From positions 423,501 through 487,500 of the forward strand of contig NZ_CP152050.1 in NCBI RefSeq assembly GCF_038632915.1: 64,000 nt of DNA. Reading direction: 5' to 3'. Of this stretch, positions 16,879-25,092 are shown in pieces. The translations under genes were made by a program, and so were the position numbers. The notes under the pieces are model-generated. The model searched no databases. It had not been told where the DNA came from and saw nothing but the letters and a program-made list of their open reading frames with translations. Within the stretch, counting starts at the first letter, position 1, and each line of letters begins with the position of its first letter. This DNA comes from Paenisporosarcina sp. FSL H8-0542 (GTDB lineage Bacteria > Bacillota > Bacilli > Bacillales_A > Planococcaceae).

Positions 16879-18591
16879 TTATTGATATTGGATATTGTGT
16901 AATCTTGCAAATAGACCATCTGCTTCTACTAATTCCGTATACGAACCTTCTTCGGCAATACCTTCTTTCGTTACGACTATTACACGATCTGCATCACGTA
17001 TAGTTGCAAAGCGATGAGCAATAATAAGCGTTGTGCGATTTTCAGCCAGTTCACTTAAAGCTGCCTGGATAATTTTTTCCGTCTCCGTATCAAGTGCCGA
17101 TGTTGCTTCATCTAATATGAGAATCGGTGGGTTTTTCAGGAACATACGAGCGATGGCTAAACGTTGTTTTTGTCCACCTGATAGTTTCAAGCCTCGTTCC
17201 CCGATTTGGGTCTCGTAACCATCTGGCAACTCGGAAATGAATTCTTGTAAATGAGCTTTCTTTGCTGCCTCCATTATTTCTTCCTCTGAGGCATCTTTTT
17301 TTCCATAGGCAATGTTTTCTCGGACCGTCCCAGTAAACAGAAACACATCCTGTTGTACGATTCCAATTTGTGAGCGCAATGATTGCTTACTCATATCACG
17401 AATATCAAGTCCATCGATTGTGATGGAACCTTCCGTGACCTCGTAAAAACGGGGGATCAATGAACAAATCGTCGTTTTACCTGCCCCAGAAGGACCGACA
17501 AATGCCACGGTTTCTCCAGCTTTAACTGTTAGGTTGATATCTGAAAGTACTTGTTGATGTTGATCGTAGTTGAAATGGACATGATTAAACGAAATATTGC
17601 CCTGCAAATGATTCACATGTTTTGCATTTGGACGATCATTAATTTCCGGTTCCTGTTCGATTAAATCCAGGAAACGTCTGAATCCGGCCATTCCTTTTGG
17701 ATAAAGCTCAAGCAATGCACTGATTTTATCCACAGGTTTAATTAGTACATTTATAAAGAGGACAAAGCTGACAAGTTCTCCATATGATAATTTTCCATTG
17801 ACTGTGAACCATGCACCTACGACCAATACGATCAAAGTCATTAGACGCGTCATCATGTAAATGCTGGAATGCGTTCCAGCCATTACTTTGTAAGCGACAA
17901 GTTTAGCTAGTCTAAATTGCCCATTATCATGTTTGAATCTGTTAATTTCAAATTCTTCATTTGTGAAAGATTGAACCACCCTAACACCTGAAACACTGTC
18001 TTCAACACGACCATTTACATCGGCAATTTTGATGTACATGTTCTTCCATGCTTGATTCATTTTGATATTGCTGAATGTAACCAAAACAATCAAGAATGGA
18101 ATCATAATAATAGCGATGATTGCAAGCTCAGGATTGATGTTGTACATAATGAGAAATGCACCGATAAACGTCATGATGGCGATAAAGAAATCTTCAGGTC
18201 CATGATGGGCCAGTTCGCCAATATCGAATAAATCATTTGTGATACGACTCATTACATGTCCCGTTTTGGTATTATCGAAAAAGCGAAAGGATTGGCGTTG
18301 TACATGGGTAAACAGTTGTTCACGCATGTCCGTTTCAATATTGATTCCAAGCTTGTGGCCTAAATAACTGACGATAAAATTCAGTAAGGTACTGAGTAAA
18401 TAAACGGCCAGCAGGAGGACGCTTACGGTTACAATCGTACCCCATTCCCCTGTAGGCAATAATTGGTCAATGAACCACTGGACTGCCAGTGGAAATGCAA
18501 GCTCTAATATAGCCACGATTATGGCACTGGTGAAGTCGATAATAAATAGTCGTTTATGGGGGCGATAATAAGAAAAGAATTTCCTAATCAT
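16879..18591 (-). CDS. ABC exporter, fused permease and ATPase (MsbA/Sav1866 type)
   Basis: A 570-residue half-transporter that would work as a homodimer or heterodimer. Six transmembrane helices occupy about 1-320 (RPHKRLFIIDF... to ...SYGELVSFVLF). The ATPase domain has Walker A GPSGAGKTT, a Q-loop 'GIVQQDVFLF', the signature LSGGQKQR, Walker B ILILDEATSALD and the H-loop IIAHR. It is complete. The substrate could be lipids or drugs and is not readable. ATG 18591 is preferred because AAGGAG lies 8 bases upstream. It is transcribed alone. Confidence 0.92.
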   Translation of the reverse strand: MIRKFFSYYRPHKRLFIIDFTSAIIVAILELAFPLAVQWFIDQLLPTGEWGTIVTVSVLLLAVYLLSTLLNFIVSYLGHKLGINIETDMREQLFTHVQRQSFRFFDNTKTGHVMSRITNDLFDIGELAHHGPEDFFIAIMTFIGAFLIMYNINPELAIIAIIMIPFLIVLVTFSNIKMNQAWKNMYIKIADVNGRVEDSVSGVRVVQSFTNEEFEINRFKHDNGQFRLAKLVAYKVMAGTHSSIYMMTRLMTLIVLVVGAWFTVNGKLSYGELVSFVLFINVLIKPVDKISALLELYPKGMAGFRRFLDLIEQEPEINDRPNAKHVNHLQGNISFNHVHFNYDQHQQVLSDINLTVKAGETVAFVGPSGAGKTTICSLIPRFYEVTEGSITIDGLDIRDMSKQSLRSQIGIVQQDVFLFTGTVRENIAYGKKDASEEEIMEAAKKAHLQEFISELPDGYETQIGERGLKLSGGQKQRLAIARMFLKNPPILILDEATSALDTETEKIIQAALSELAENRTTLIIAHRFATIRDADRVIVVTKEGIAEEGSYTELVEADGLFARLHNIQYQ

Positions 18592-18706
18592 ATAAGTTCT
18601 CCTTGGTATTTTTAATACTGGCAATTATAACGGAAAATGGTCCTAAACACGATAAAAAACTTCAGAACTCGAAGGAAATCAAAGTATTTCAAGTTCCGAA
18701 TGTTTT

Positions 18707-18735
18707 TTGACAATTTAAAGAGGGGACGTTAAAAT
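18707..18735 (+). promoter_or_regulatory. Sigma-A promoter of dtpT
   Basis: TTGACA (18707-18712), a 17-base spacer and TAAAAT (18730-18735), about 105 bases before the dtpT start. The leader is long enough to hold other control elements, but I could not identify one. Confidence 0.7.
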
Positions 18736-18846
18736 GTATAAGTTGTCTTTTACTGATAAATCAATCGGACCTTTATTATCAGTATATTTTGCACATTCAT
18801 TTACAAAAACGTATGTGTAATTATTAAAAAGAAAGTAGGGAAAAGA

Positions 18847-20334
18847 ATGGCGACAAAACAAGAAATCGTCCAGTCGGTTCCTCAAAAAGGATTCTTTGGA
18901 CATCCAAAAGGCTTATTAAGCTTATTCTTTACAGAGTTTTGGGAGCGTTTCTCCTACTACGGAATGCGCGCAATCCTGCTCTACTATATGTACTATGAAC
19001 TAAACCAAGGTGGACTTGGTTTGGACAGATCGACAGCGAACTCGATTATGGCGGTATATGGATCACTCGTATACATGTCGGGGATTATCGGGGGCTGGAT
19101 TGCTGACCGTCTATTCGGTACAACCAAAACCGTATTCTACGGTGGGGTAGCCATCATGTTAGGACATGCAGTCTTGGCATTACCAGGCGGAATCACGACA
19201 CTATTCATTTCAATGGGCTTAATCATTATTGGTACAGGTTTATTGAAACCTAATATCTCTAGCATCGTGGGAGATTTGTATTCGGAAAACGACGTTCGTC
19301 GTGACTCTGGATTCAGTATCTTCTACATGGGTATCAACATGGGTGCATTCATTGCGCCATTAATTGTAGGTACTATCGGATTGGAATATAACTTCCATTT
19401 AGGATTTGGACTTGCATCAATTGGTATGTTCCTTGGATTAGTTGTATTCGTTGCTACGAAAAAGAAATTTCTTGGACTTGCAGGATCTCATGTTCCGAAT
19501 CCAATGACTAAAGGTGAGCGTAAAACTGTATTCACGCGTATTTCGATTGCATTAGTTGCCATCTTGATTATTGGTTATATATTGATTGAAAACGGTATCA
19601 TGACAATCGATGTCTTTACGATGATCGTTTCCATCTTGGGTATCGTCATTCCTACGATTTTCTTTATCGTAATGTATCGTAGTTCAAAAACGAACGCAGA
19701 TGAAAAATCTCGTGTTCTTGCGTACATTCCATTATTCATCTCGGCGATGGTATTCTGGGCAATTCAAGAGCAAGGGTCAATCATCCTAGCTCAATATGCA
19801 GATGAGCGAACTAACTTAGTGCTTGGGTCATGGGAAATTAACCCAGCTTGGTTCCAATCGTTAAATCCATTATTCGTTATTGGGTTTGCACCGTTATTTG
19901 CATGGTTATGGGTTCGTCTTGGTGTTAAACAACCGTCAACACCTAAGAAATTTGCCCTTGGTTTATTCTTTGCGAGTATGTCATTCTTAGTGATGATTAT
20001 CCCTGCTTACATGAATGGAACTGAAACTTTGGTTAGTCCATGGTGGCTAGTATTAAGTTTCTTCTTAGTAGTACTTGGGGAATTACTTCTTTCTCCAGTC
20101 GGAATATCAGCAACTACGAAGCTTGCGCCAGCAGCATTCGCTGCACAAACAATGAGCTTATGGTTCTTAACGAGTGCTGCCGCTCAAGCAATCAATGCGC
20201 AAGTCGTGAAATTCTACAATCCTGAAACTGAAATCGTCTATTTCGGTGTCATCGGGGCTGTTGCATTGATAATCGGTTTAGTGTTATATATTTCTTCACC
20301 AATGATCGAGAAGTTTATGCGTGGCGTACGTTAA
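18847..20334 (+). CDS. dtpT: Proton-coupled di/tripeptide transporter (POT family)
   Basis: A 495-residue MFS transporter with about 14 helices, importing small peptides with protons. Seen: the POT signature in the first helix 'FFTEFWERFSYYGMRAIL' (E-x-x-E-R region), 'GGWIADRLFGTTKTVFYGG' between TM2 and TM3, 'GTGLLKPNISSIVGDLY', and 'FSIFYMGINMGAFIAPLI' (PTR2 signature). GAAAGTAGGG lies before ATG 18847. It ends at a strong terminator. Confidence 0.93.
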   Translation: MATKQEIVQSVPQKGFFGHPKGLLSLFFTEFWERFSYYGMRAILLYYMYYELNQGGLGLDRSTANSIMAVYGSLVYMSGIIGGWIADRLFGTTKTVFYGGVAIMLGHAVLALPGGITTLFISMGLIIIGTGLLKPNISSIVGDLYSENDVRRDSGFSIFYMGINMGAFIAPLIVGTIGLEYNFHLGFGLASIGMFLGLVVFVATKKKFLGLAGSHVPNPMTKGERKTVFTRISIALVAILIIGYILIENGIMTIDVFTMIVSILGIVIPTIFFIVMYRSSKTNADEKSRVLAYIPLFISAMVFWAIQEQGSIILAQYADERTNLVLGSWEINPAWFQSLNPLFVIGFAPLFAWLWVRLGVKQPSTPKKFALGLFFASMSFLVMIIPAYMNGTETLVSPWWLVLSFFLVVLGELLLSPVGISATTKLAPAAFAAQTMSLWFLTSAAAQAINAQVVKFYNPETEIVYFGVIGAVALIIGLVLYISSPMIEKFMRGVR

Positions 20335-20344
20335 TGCACATTTT

Positions 20345-20378
20345 AAAGCCTACCGATATATATCGGTAGGCTTTTTTT
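20345..20378 (+). terminator. dtpT terminator
   Basis: AAAGCCTACCGATA pairs with TATCGGTAGGCTTT (20345-20374) and is followed by poly-T. Confidence 0.93.
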
Positions 20379-20418
20379 GTATGGATTGATGAGTGGTGGA
20401 AGTTTAACAAGGTACTTA

Positions 20419-20482
20419 TTTATCGTACTTTTGCGCTTGCCGCATGTTCCGCATAAGCCAACAAGTATGAAAACCACATATT
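20419..20482 (+). repeat. Interspersed intergenic repeat, copy A
   Basis: A stretch reading TTTATCGTAC, then TTTGCGCTTGCCGCAT, GCATAAGCCAACAAGTATGA and AAACCACAT. Related copies lie at 31812 and 47461, and an inverted end fragment at 39948. No convincing gene occupies 20379-20690. The rest of that gap holds a GC-richer tail and the hairpin at 20529-20565. Confidence 0.7.
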
Positions 20483-20528
20483 TGTTGACTCACACTTCGA
20501 AAGTGCCGCTCCTGCGGTTACTCGTCGC

Positions 20529-20565
20529 AAAGAATATGGTCAAACTACCTTTGACCATATTCTTT
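20529..20565. repeat. Perfect 16-bp hairpin in the intergenic repeat region
   Basis: AAAGAATATGGTCAAA (20529-20544) and TTTGACCATATTCTTT (20550-20565) are perfectly complementary across a 5-base loop. No T-run follows directly, so it is not a typical terminator. Confidence 0.8.
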
Positions 20566-20690
20566 CTTGCGGCTTGCTATTCGCAGTACTTTTTCGTTTT
20601 TGTGAAAAATCTTCAATATCAAGCAGAGACTAATTGTAGATGATAAGGGAGCCGATTCCCTCTAATTCGCATTAAAAGTTAACAAATCCA

Positions 20691-20828
20691 TTATCTAATA
20701 ATTACTTTCAATATCACGTTTAAGAATACAGTCAGCCATTTTAGAACTCCTCTTTTTTCATTCTGTTTTTGCATGCGATATTGTCGGTCTTTTTTCAAAA
20801 TCGGGTATTCTTTTTCCAAATCCTTCAT
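20691..20828 (-). CDS. Small hypothetical protein, 45 residues
   Basis: On the minus strand AAGGAG lies 8 bases before ATG 20828. The frame encodes 45 residues: a strongly charged, Lys-rich first half (MKDLEKEYPILKKD...) and a hydrophobic or amphipathic C-terminal helix (GVLKWLTVFLNVILKVII). It could associate with the membrane. I do not recognise a family. It is divergent from the lipoprotein gene at 20966, with about 140 bases between them. Confidence 0.55.
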   Translation of the reverse strand: MKDLEKEYPILKKDRQYRMQKQNEKRGVLKWLTVFLNVILKVIIR

Positions 20829-20965
20829 TGAGATCACTCCTTAAAATACATATTCAACAAAAGGAAAAAATTCCCTTCAACTCAAAAAAGATTTCCAATT
20901 GAAACCTTTTCGCGATACACTCGTATTATAAGTAGAAAGAAAATTGAGGTAAAGGTGGCGACAAC

Positions 20966-21823
20966 ATGAAAAAGTGGATGACACTTATGGCTACTAGTGC
21001 ATTAGCGCTAAGTTTAGTTGCATGTAACACATCAGCAACTCCAACTTCCAAAACGTCAGAAGAAAACACAAGTGATTTAACACTTAAACAAGTATTTGAA
21101 AAGTCATTAGCACAATCAGAATCTATTGAAAGCCTTAGTGCAGATCTTGATATGGTCCAAAAAGTTGAAGTTCCAGCTCAAGATGTAGCAATGGATTCAA
21201 CTTCAAAAATGACAATGGATTTGATTGTCGATCCTTTGAGCATGCATCAAAAGGGCACTACGTCGACGACGATTCCAGGTGAAGAGTCATCAGGACAGCC
21301 ACAAGAAATGGAAATGGAAAGTTTTATGACTGCAGATGGATTCTTTACACACGATAACATGTCACAGCAATGGATGAAGTTGCCGAAAGATGTGTACGAA
21401 CAAATGATTTCCATTTCACAAAAGCAAGCTGATCCATCTCAACAGCTGAAGGATTTAGAGGCGTTCATGGATGACTTCACATTCAATCAAGATGATAAAG
21501 AATACGTTTTGAAATTGTCTGCGGCTGGGGAAAAGTTTAATGAATTGATCCAAAAACAGTTAGCAGAAACCATGCCGGAGCTGGGTGCGGATGAACAGGA
21601 AATGCTGAAAGAATTAAATATCAAAAAAGTTGACTACGAAATCCATATCGATAAAGAAACATTTAATACAACAGCATTAAATGTAGTGATGGACATGACA
21701 ATGGCGGTAGATGGGGAAGAAATGACCTTGTATCAAGATATGAAATCCACTTTTAGTAATTACAATGGTGTTAAAAAGATAGTGGTGCCTCAAGAAGTAC
21801 TAGATACCGCACAAGAAATGTAA
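20966..21823 (+). CDS. DUF6612-like lipoprotein
   Basis: A 285-residue predicted lipoprotein: MKKWMTLMATSALALSLVAC with the lipid-modified Cys at 20, then a low-complexity Ser/Thr/Glu linker and a domain with 'SADLDMVQKVEV', 'MTADGFFTHDNMSQQWMKLP' and 'IHIDKETFNTTALNVVMDM'. That layout is found in the DUF6612 and LolA/LppX-like lipoproteins of Bacillales. The function is unknown; a lipid- or ligand-binding beta-sheet fold is plausible. AGGTGG lies before ATG. It is monocistronic. Confidence 0.75.
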   Translation: MKKWMTLMATSALALSLVACNTSATPTSKTSEENTSDLTLKQVFEKSLAQSESIESLSADLDMVQKVEVPAQDVAMDSTSKMTMDLIVDPLSMHQKGTTSTTIPGEESSGQPQEMEMESFMTADGFFTHDNMSQQWMKLPKDVYEQMISISQKQADPSQQLKDLEAFMDDFTFNQDDKEYVLKLSAAGEKFNELIQKQLAETMPELGADEQEMLKELNIKKVDYEIHIDKETFNTTALNVVMDMTMAVDGEEMTLYQDMKSTFSNYNGVKKIVVPQEVLDTAQEM

Positions 21824-21825
21824 AA

Positions 21826-21868
21826 AACAGCCTTTCCGAGATATGATTCTCGGAAAGGCTGTTTTATT
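21826..21868 (+). terminator. Terminator after the DUF6612 lipoprotein gene
   Basis: AACAGCCTTTCCGAG (21826-21840) pairs perfectly with CTCGGAAAGGCTGTT (21849-21863), then TTTATT. Confidence 0.93.
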
Positions 21869-21912
21869 AATATTGATTTTAAAATATAGATTTTCTACAA
21901 AGTTAAGGGGTC

Positions 21913-22257
21913 TTAATAAGTAAATCCAGCAGGTGTGTTTTTGACTACAACAACCACTTTGTGTTCATCTAATTTTTCTTCTAGTTGTTCTGCTTCCGGT
22001 TGACTAAAACCGAGTTCTTCGAATTGCGCACGAAGTTCGTCACCTTTTTTGCGGAAAACATTTGCAAGGGATGTACCTAACCCTTGTTCTGCAACGCCGA
22101 CAGTATTCGCATCTGCCATATCAGCTACTTGATTTGTACGATGATTTTCATGAGTAAGTACGTAGATATCGTCCTCATGTACGCCTTTAGCTTTAATCTC
22201 CTGAATACCACGAATCGCTTCATCATCTGTTAAATACTCTTTATAGGTTACACTCAT
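21913..22257 (-). CDS. General stress protein, YflT domain
   Basis: A 114-residue protein with 'MSVTYKEYLTDDEAIRGIQEIKAKGV..DDIYVLTHE' and a closing 'HKVVVVVK' strand, the layout of the heat-induced stress protein YflT domain. Its molecular role is unknown. ATG 22257 follows AAAGGAG at about 8 bases; the longer 22317 start lies upstream of the predicted transcript start. A sigma-B promoter sequence lies just upstream, which fits the family. Confidence 0.85.
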   Translation of the reverse strand: MSVTYKEYLTDDEAIRGIQEIKAKGVHEDDIYVLTHENHRTNQVADMADANTVGVAEQGLGTSLANVFRKKGDELRAQFEELGFSQPEAEQLEEKLDEHKVVVVVKNTPAGFTY

Positions 22258-22301
22258 TTTAAAATCTCCTTTCAAATCGTTTATTCTGACACAATAGTAC
22301 T

Positions 22302-22326
22302 TTACCACTCTCAACAAAGATTAAAC
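22302..22326 (-). promoter_or_regulatory. Sigma-B-type promoter of the YflT-like gene
   Basis: On the minus strand GTTTAA (22326-22321), a 13-base spacer and TGGTAA (22307-22302) match the sigma-B consensus GTTTAA-N12-15-GGGTAT well. The predicted start gives a leader of about 40 bases. Confidence 0.7.
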
Positions 22327-22431
22327 GAAATAGGCTTAATTTCAATCGAAAGACTTAGACCAACAACCTATTAATGGGAAAAGAGTTGTAGGAATATGAT
22401 AGAATAACTTTTAATAAGGAGCGTGAATGTT

Positions 22432-23052
22432 GTGAAAAAATGGTTTTATCCTTTGGCGTTTGTGACCTTTATTGGCTTCATCACGCTGTTTTTCAGTTTT
22501 ACTCACGATGAAATGGTTGAATTTGATGAAGCAATAGGAGAAGCACTGATCGGAAACGAATATATTCGATTCTTTCATTACTTTGGGGAGCCAATCTGGA
22601 TTGTCTCAGCAGCCGTTCTTTTGATTGTCTACCTCGCATTTAAAAGCCGAAACTATCGCGGAATGTTGTTTGTTCTATTTGCCGTTGGTGGAGGAAATAT
22701 TATAAATCTCGCAATAAAAGAATGGGTGCAACGGGCTCGTCCTGATATTCCGCATCAATTAACGAGTTTCAGTTTTCCATCCAATCATGCCATGGTGGGC
22801 TTACTGTACATTTTTACATATGCATATTTTTTAACTGAAAATCGAGCATCCACTAAATGGCGTATCGGAATCTGGCTTAGTGCAGTTACCTTTACTTTAC
22901 TTGTTGGTTTATCACGCATTGCGGGTAACAACCATTATGGTACGGATGTGATTGCGGGTTGGATGTGTGGCTATTCCCTCTTCATTCTCGTAGTCATTTG
23001 GTATGAGTGGCGAAATCGTCACATGTCAAAAAGAGTGGTCCAGCCAGAATAA
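22432..23052 (+). CDS. PAP2-family membrane phosphatase
   Basis: A 206-residue integral membrane protein with about six helices. The three phosphatase motifs are present: KEWVQRARP (K-x6-R-P), PSNHAM (P-S-x-H) and SRIAGNNHYGTD (S-R-x5-H-x3-D). Family members dephosphorylate lipid phosphates such as phosphatidylglycerol phosphate or undecaprenyl pyrophosphate. The start is probably GTG 22432, about 10 bases after AAGGAG; GTG 22423 is too close to that site. Confidence 0.9.
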   Translation: MKKWFYPLAFVTFIGFITLFFSFTHDEMVEFDEAIGEALIGNEYIRFFHYFGEPIWIVSAAVLLIVYLAFKSRNYRGMLFVLFAVGGGNIINLAIKEWVQRARPDIPHQLTSFSFPSNHAMVGLLYIFTYAYFLTENRASTKWRIGIWLSAVTFTLLVGLSRIAGNNHYGTDVIAGWMCGYSLFILVVIWYEWRNRHMSKRVVQPE

Positions 23053-23056
23053 ATAG

Positions 23057-23092
23057 AGTCTTGCGCCAAAAAAATGGCGGAGGACTTTTTTT
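23057..23092 (+). terminator. Terminator after the PAP2 gene
   Basis: AGTC..GCGCCA pairs with TGGCG..GGACT across an A-rich loop, followed by a run of seven T. Confidence 0.75.
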
Positions 23093-23109
23093 GAAAGTGG
23101 TGAATTGAC

Positions 23110-23757
23110 ATGTTTTCCATCCCAGATGAATTGGTGGAATTAGGCAAGAAGCGTATAGAAGGATACGCCGTACAAGGATTTGTCCGTAGTCAAGGGAGTA
23201 CCTCACCCAAGCTACTATTGATTGGTGAGGCGCCAGGCGAGAATGAGATAGAAACGGGGATTCCATTTATCGGGCGTGCGGGCAATGAGCTCATGCAATC
23301 GCTGAACAGTATCGGTTTAGAACGAGAAAATGTCTATATGACCAGCCCTGTTAGAAGCCGACCTTACAAATGGGGCACAAAAAAAGAACGCGATGGCACA
23401 ATCGTAAAAAGAACGTATAACCGTGCACCCAAGCCTGCTGAAATACTGGCACATGCACCATTGTTGGATTATGAAATTCATCATTTACAGCCAAAATTAA
23501 TTGTTACACTTGGAACAATCGGCTTGCAACGACTGTTGGGGAAGAATGCGAGGGTCACCGAACTACATGGTCGAAAATTAACACAACCCATTCAGTATTT
23601 AAAAAATTTAGAGGATGAACAGTATAGTTTAACATCAAAAACTTATGTGATTGTCCCCACTTTTCATCCCGCTTCGGTGTTTTACAGACCATCTTTAAGA
23701 GAACAAGTGGCAGAGGACTGGCTAAAAATTGGTCAATATTTGAAGGAGTTAACATAA
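23110..23757 (+). CDS. Uracil-DNA glycosylase, family 4-like, without cysteines
   Basis: A 215-residue UDG-superfamily protein. Motif 1 is GEAPGENEIETGIPFIGRAG (about 39-58), typical of family 4 and SPO1-type enzymes. The C-terminal motif is FHPASVFYRP. Classical family 4 enzymes bind a 4Fe-4S cluster through four Cys, but this protein has no Cys at all. The cluster must be absent, and the enzyme may be a divergent or structural member. The stop overlaps the next start by one base (TAATG). Confidence 0.8.
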   Translation: MFSIPDELVELGKKRIEGYAVQGFVRSQGSTSPKLLLIGEAPGENEIETGIPFIGRAGNELMQSLNSIGLERENVYMTSPVRSRPYKWGTKKERDGTIVKRTYNRAPKPAEILAHAPLLDYEIHHLQPKLIVTLGTIGLQRLLGKNARVTELHGRKLTQPIQYLKNLEDEQYSLTSKTYVIVPTFHPASVFYRPSLREQVAEDWLKIGQYLKELT

Positions 23758-24812
23758 TGATTCAGGAAAAAGCAATAAAACATGCACAGTATGTAAATTC
23801 ACAAGTGTCATACTTAGGGGAAGGAGCATGGCATCAAGCATGGCAACTAACCTCCCCGCAACATAAATCGATGGTTCTTCGGATTCCAAAGAAAATTGCA
23901 TATAAAAAAGAAGTTGCCTACGATGCAAATGCGTTACTAGCAGAGTATGGAGGGACGGAACAATACTATAGTTGGGTGAATCAGGTAGTACCTGGAGCAG
24001 CTCCAGAGAAGTTTGTTTATCATGTTTCGGAAGATTTGACGTATACGATAGAATCTTTTGCTGGAAGTCATGTGGATTTACATGACTTAAATAGAGAAGA
24101 TGCCCAAAAATTAGGATCCGAATTCGGAAAATTATATCGTAAACTGGAGCAAGTAAACCATGGTCTCGAAGGGTTTGGTTTTTTTGATTGGAATGAAGAA
24201 AGTGGTCTGCACGGTCATTTTTTAGGCGATTTCCATGAATTCGTTACAGCTGAAAGCAAGGAAATAATAGACGACTACATGGATTTATTAACAAAGAGAC
24301 CAATCTTTAATAAACCTGAAATTAAAGAGGCAATTCTACGAATATGTGAAAATCGTTTAATAGAGATTGGTTCACCCGTACTAACAAATCAAGATGCATC
24401 ACCAGAAAACTGGTTAGTGGATAATGGACAATTTCGGATCATTGACCCCTTACCTTTCTTATATATAGGTGAAGTAATGGCAGCAAACTTTATGAACCTA
24501 TATGAAACATTATTTGTGGAACTTGCGCATACAGAACGGTATGGTAAACACCGTTTTCATGAATGTAGGGAAACATTACAATCGATAGCAAATGGTTTTG
24601 AACTGGGCTATTGTGGACAGAACGCTGATTTAATCCGCAAATTGAGAAGTGAACAGATGATTCAAGTCCTGAATTGCGCCGTCAGCCATAATCAAATGTT
24701 TATTGAAGGTTTGAACGAAGAACAAATTATCCGTTACGGCACAAAAGAAGATGTTGAAAATCGGCTGACTGTATTTGTCGAAAAACTAATTGAATTACAA
24801 GACCAGGTATAA
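23757..24812 (+). CDS. Aminoglycoside-phosphotransferase/choline-kinase-like protein
   Basis: A 351-residue kinase-fold protein. 'LGEGAWHQAWQL' resembles the nucleotide loop, 'VLRIPKK' carries the ATP-binding Lys, 'LTNQDASPENWLV' takes the place of the usual HGDLxxxN catalytic loop (Asp about 216, Asn about 220), and 'IIDPLPF' is the metal-binding DFG-like motif. The catalytic His is replaced by Asn. The substrate is unknown; it could phosphorylate a small hydroxyl compound. It is translationally coupled to the UDG gene. Confidence 0.8.
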   Translation: MIQEKAIKHAQYVNSQVSYLGEGAWHQAWQLTSPQHKSMVLRIPKKIAYKKEVAYDANALLAEYGGTEQYYSWVNQVVPGAAPEKFVYHVSEDLTYTIESFAGSHVDLHDLNREDAQKLGSEFGKLYRKLEQVNHGLEGFGFFDWNEESGLHGHFLGDFHEFVTAESKEIIDDYMDLLTKRPIFNKPEIKEAILRICENRLIEIGSPVLTNQDASPENWLVDNGQFRIIDPLPFLYIGEVMAANFMNLYETLFVELAHTERYGKHRFHECRETLQSIANGFELGYCGQNADLIRKLRSEQMIQVLNCAVSHNQMFIEGLNEEQIIRYGTKEDVENRLTVFVEKLIELQDQV

Positions 24813-24893
24813 ATTTTTATCATGGTTAACCTAATTTTTTATAATGAAGTTACGTATAGGAAACATATCTCATACAATTAACCCAGATATGAG

Positions 24894-24928
24894 GAGCGAA
24901 ATGACAAAAGTCATTTCGCTCTTTTTTG
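24894..24928 (+). terminator. Terminator after the phosphotransferase gene
   Basis: GAGCGAAATGAC (24894-24905) pairs perfectly with GTCATTTCGCTC (24910-24921), followed by TTTTTT. Confidence 0.93.
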
Positions 24929-25015
24929 TATGACGTAAATGCCAAAAGGTCAGACTGAGACCGATAGAACATTCAAAGAGGTAGATAAGCGCTAAAATTT
25001 TTTAGATTTTCAGAG

Positions 25016-25079
25016 TTGTAGAATTGCGTTTATAGAACTATACTGATGTGTAAAGATAGATGATGACAAGTGTAAAGAC
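25016..25079 (+). promoter_or_regulatory. niaP promoter with a direct-repeat operator candidate
   Basis: TTGTAG (25016-25021), a 17-base spacer and TATACT (25039-25044) form a promoter. GTGTAAAGA occurs twice, at 25048 and 25070, exactly 22 bases apart (two helical turns), covering the start region. Because niaP genes of Bacillus belong to the NiaR (YrxA) regulon, this repeat is a reasonable NiaR operator candidate, by inference. Confidence 0.6.
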
Positions 25080-25092
25080 AAGGAGACCTCAC

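Noticed and set aside
18734-18820. 28-codon frame with GAGGGG upstream, before dtpT
   Set aside because: Its start codon overlaps the -10 of a near-consensus promoter (18707-18735), so it would not be on the transcript from that promoter.
20377-20643. 88-codon open frame after dtpT
   Set aside because: It lies entirely in the intergenic repeat and the 16-bp hairpin, starts inside the terminator's T-run and shows no family features.
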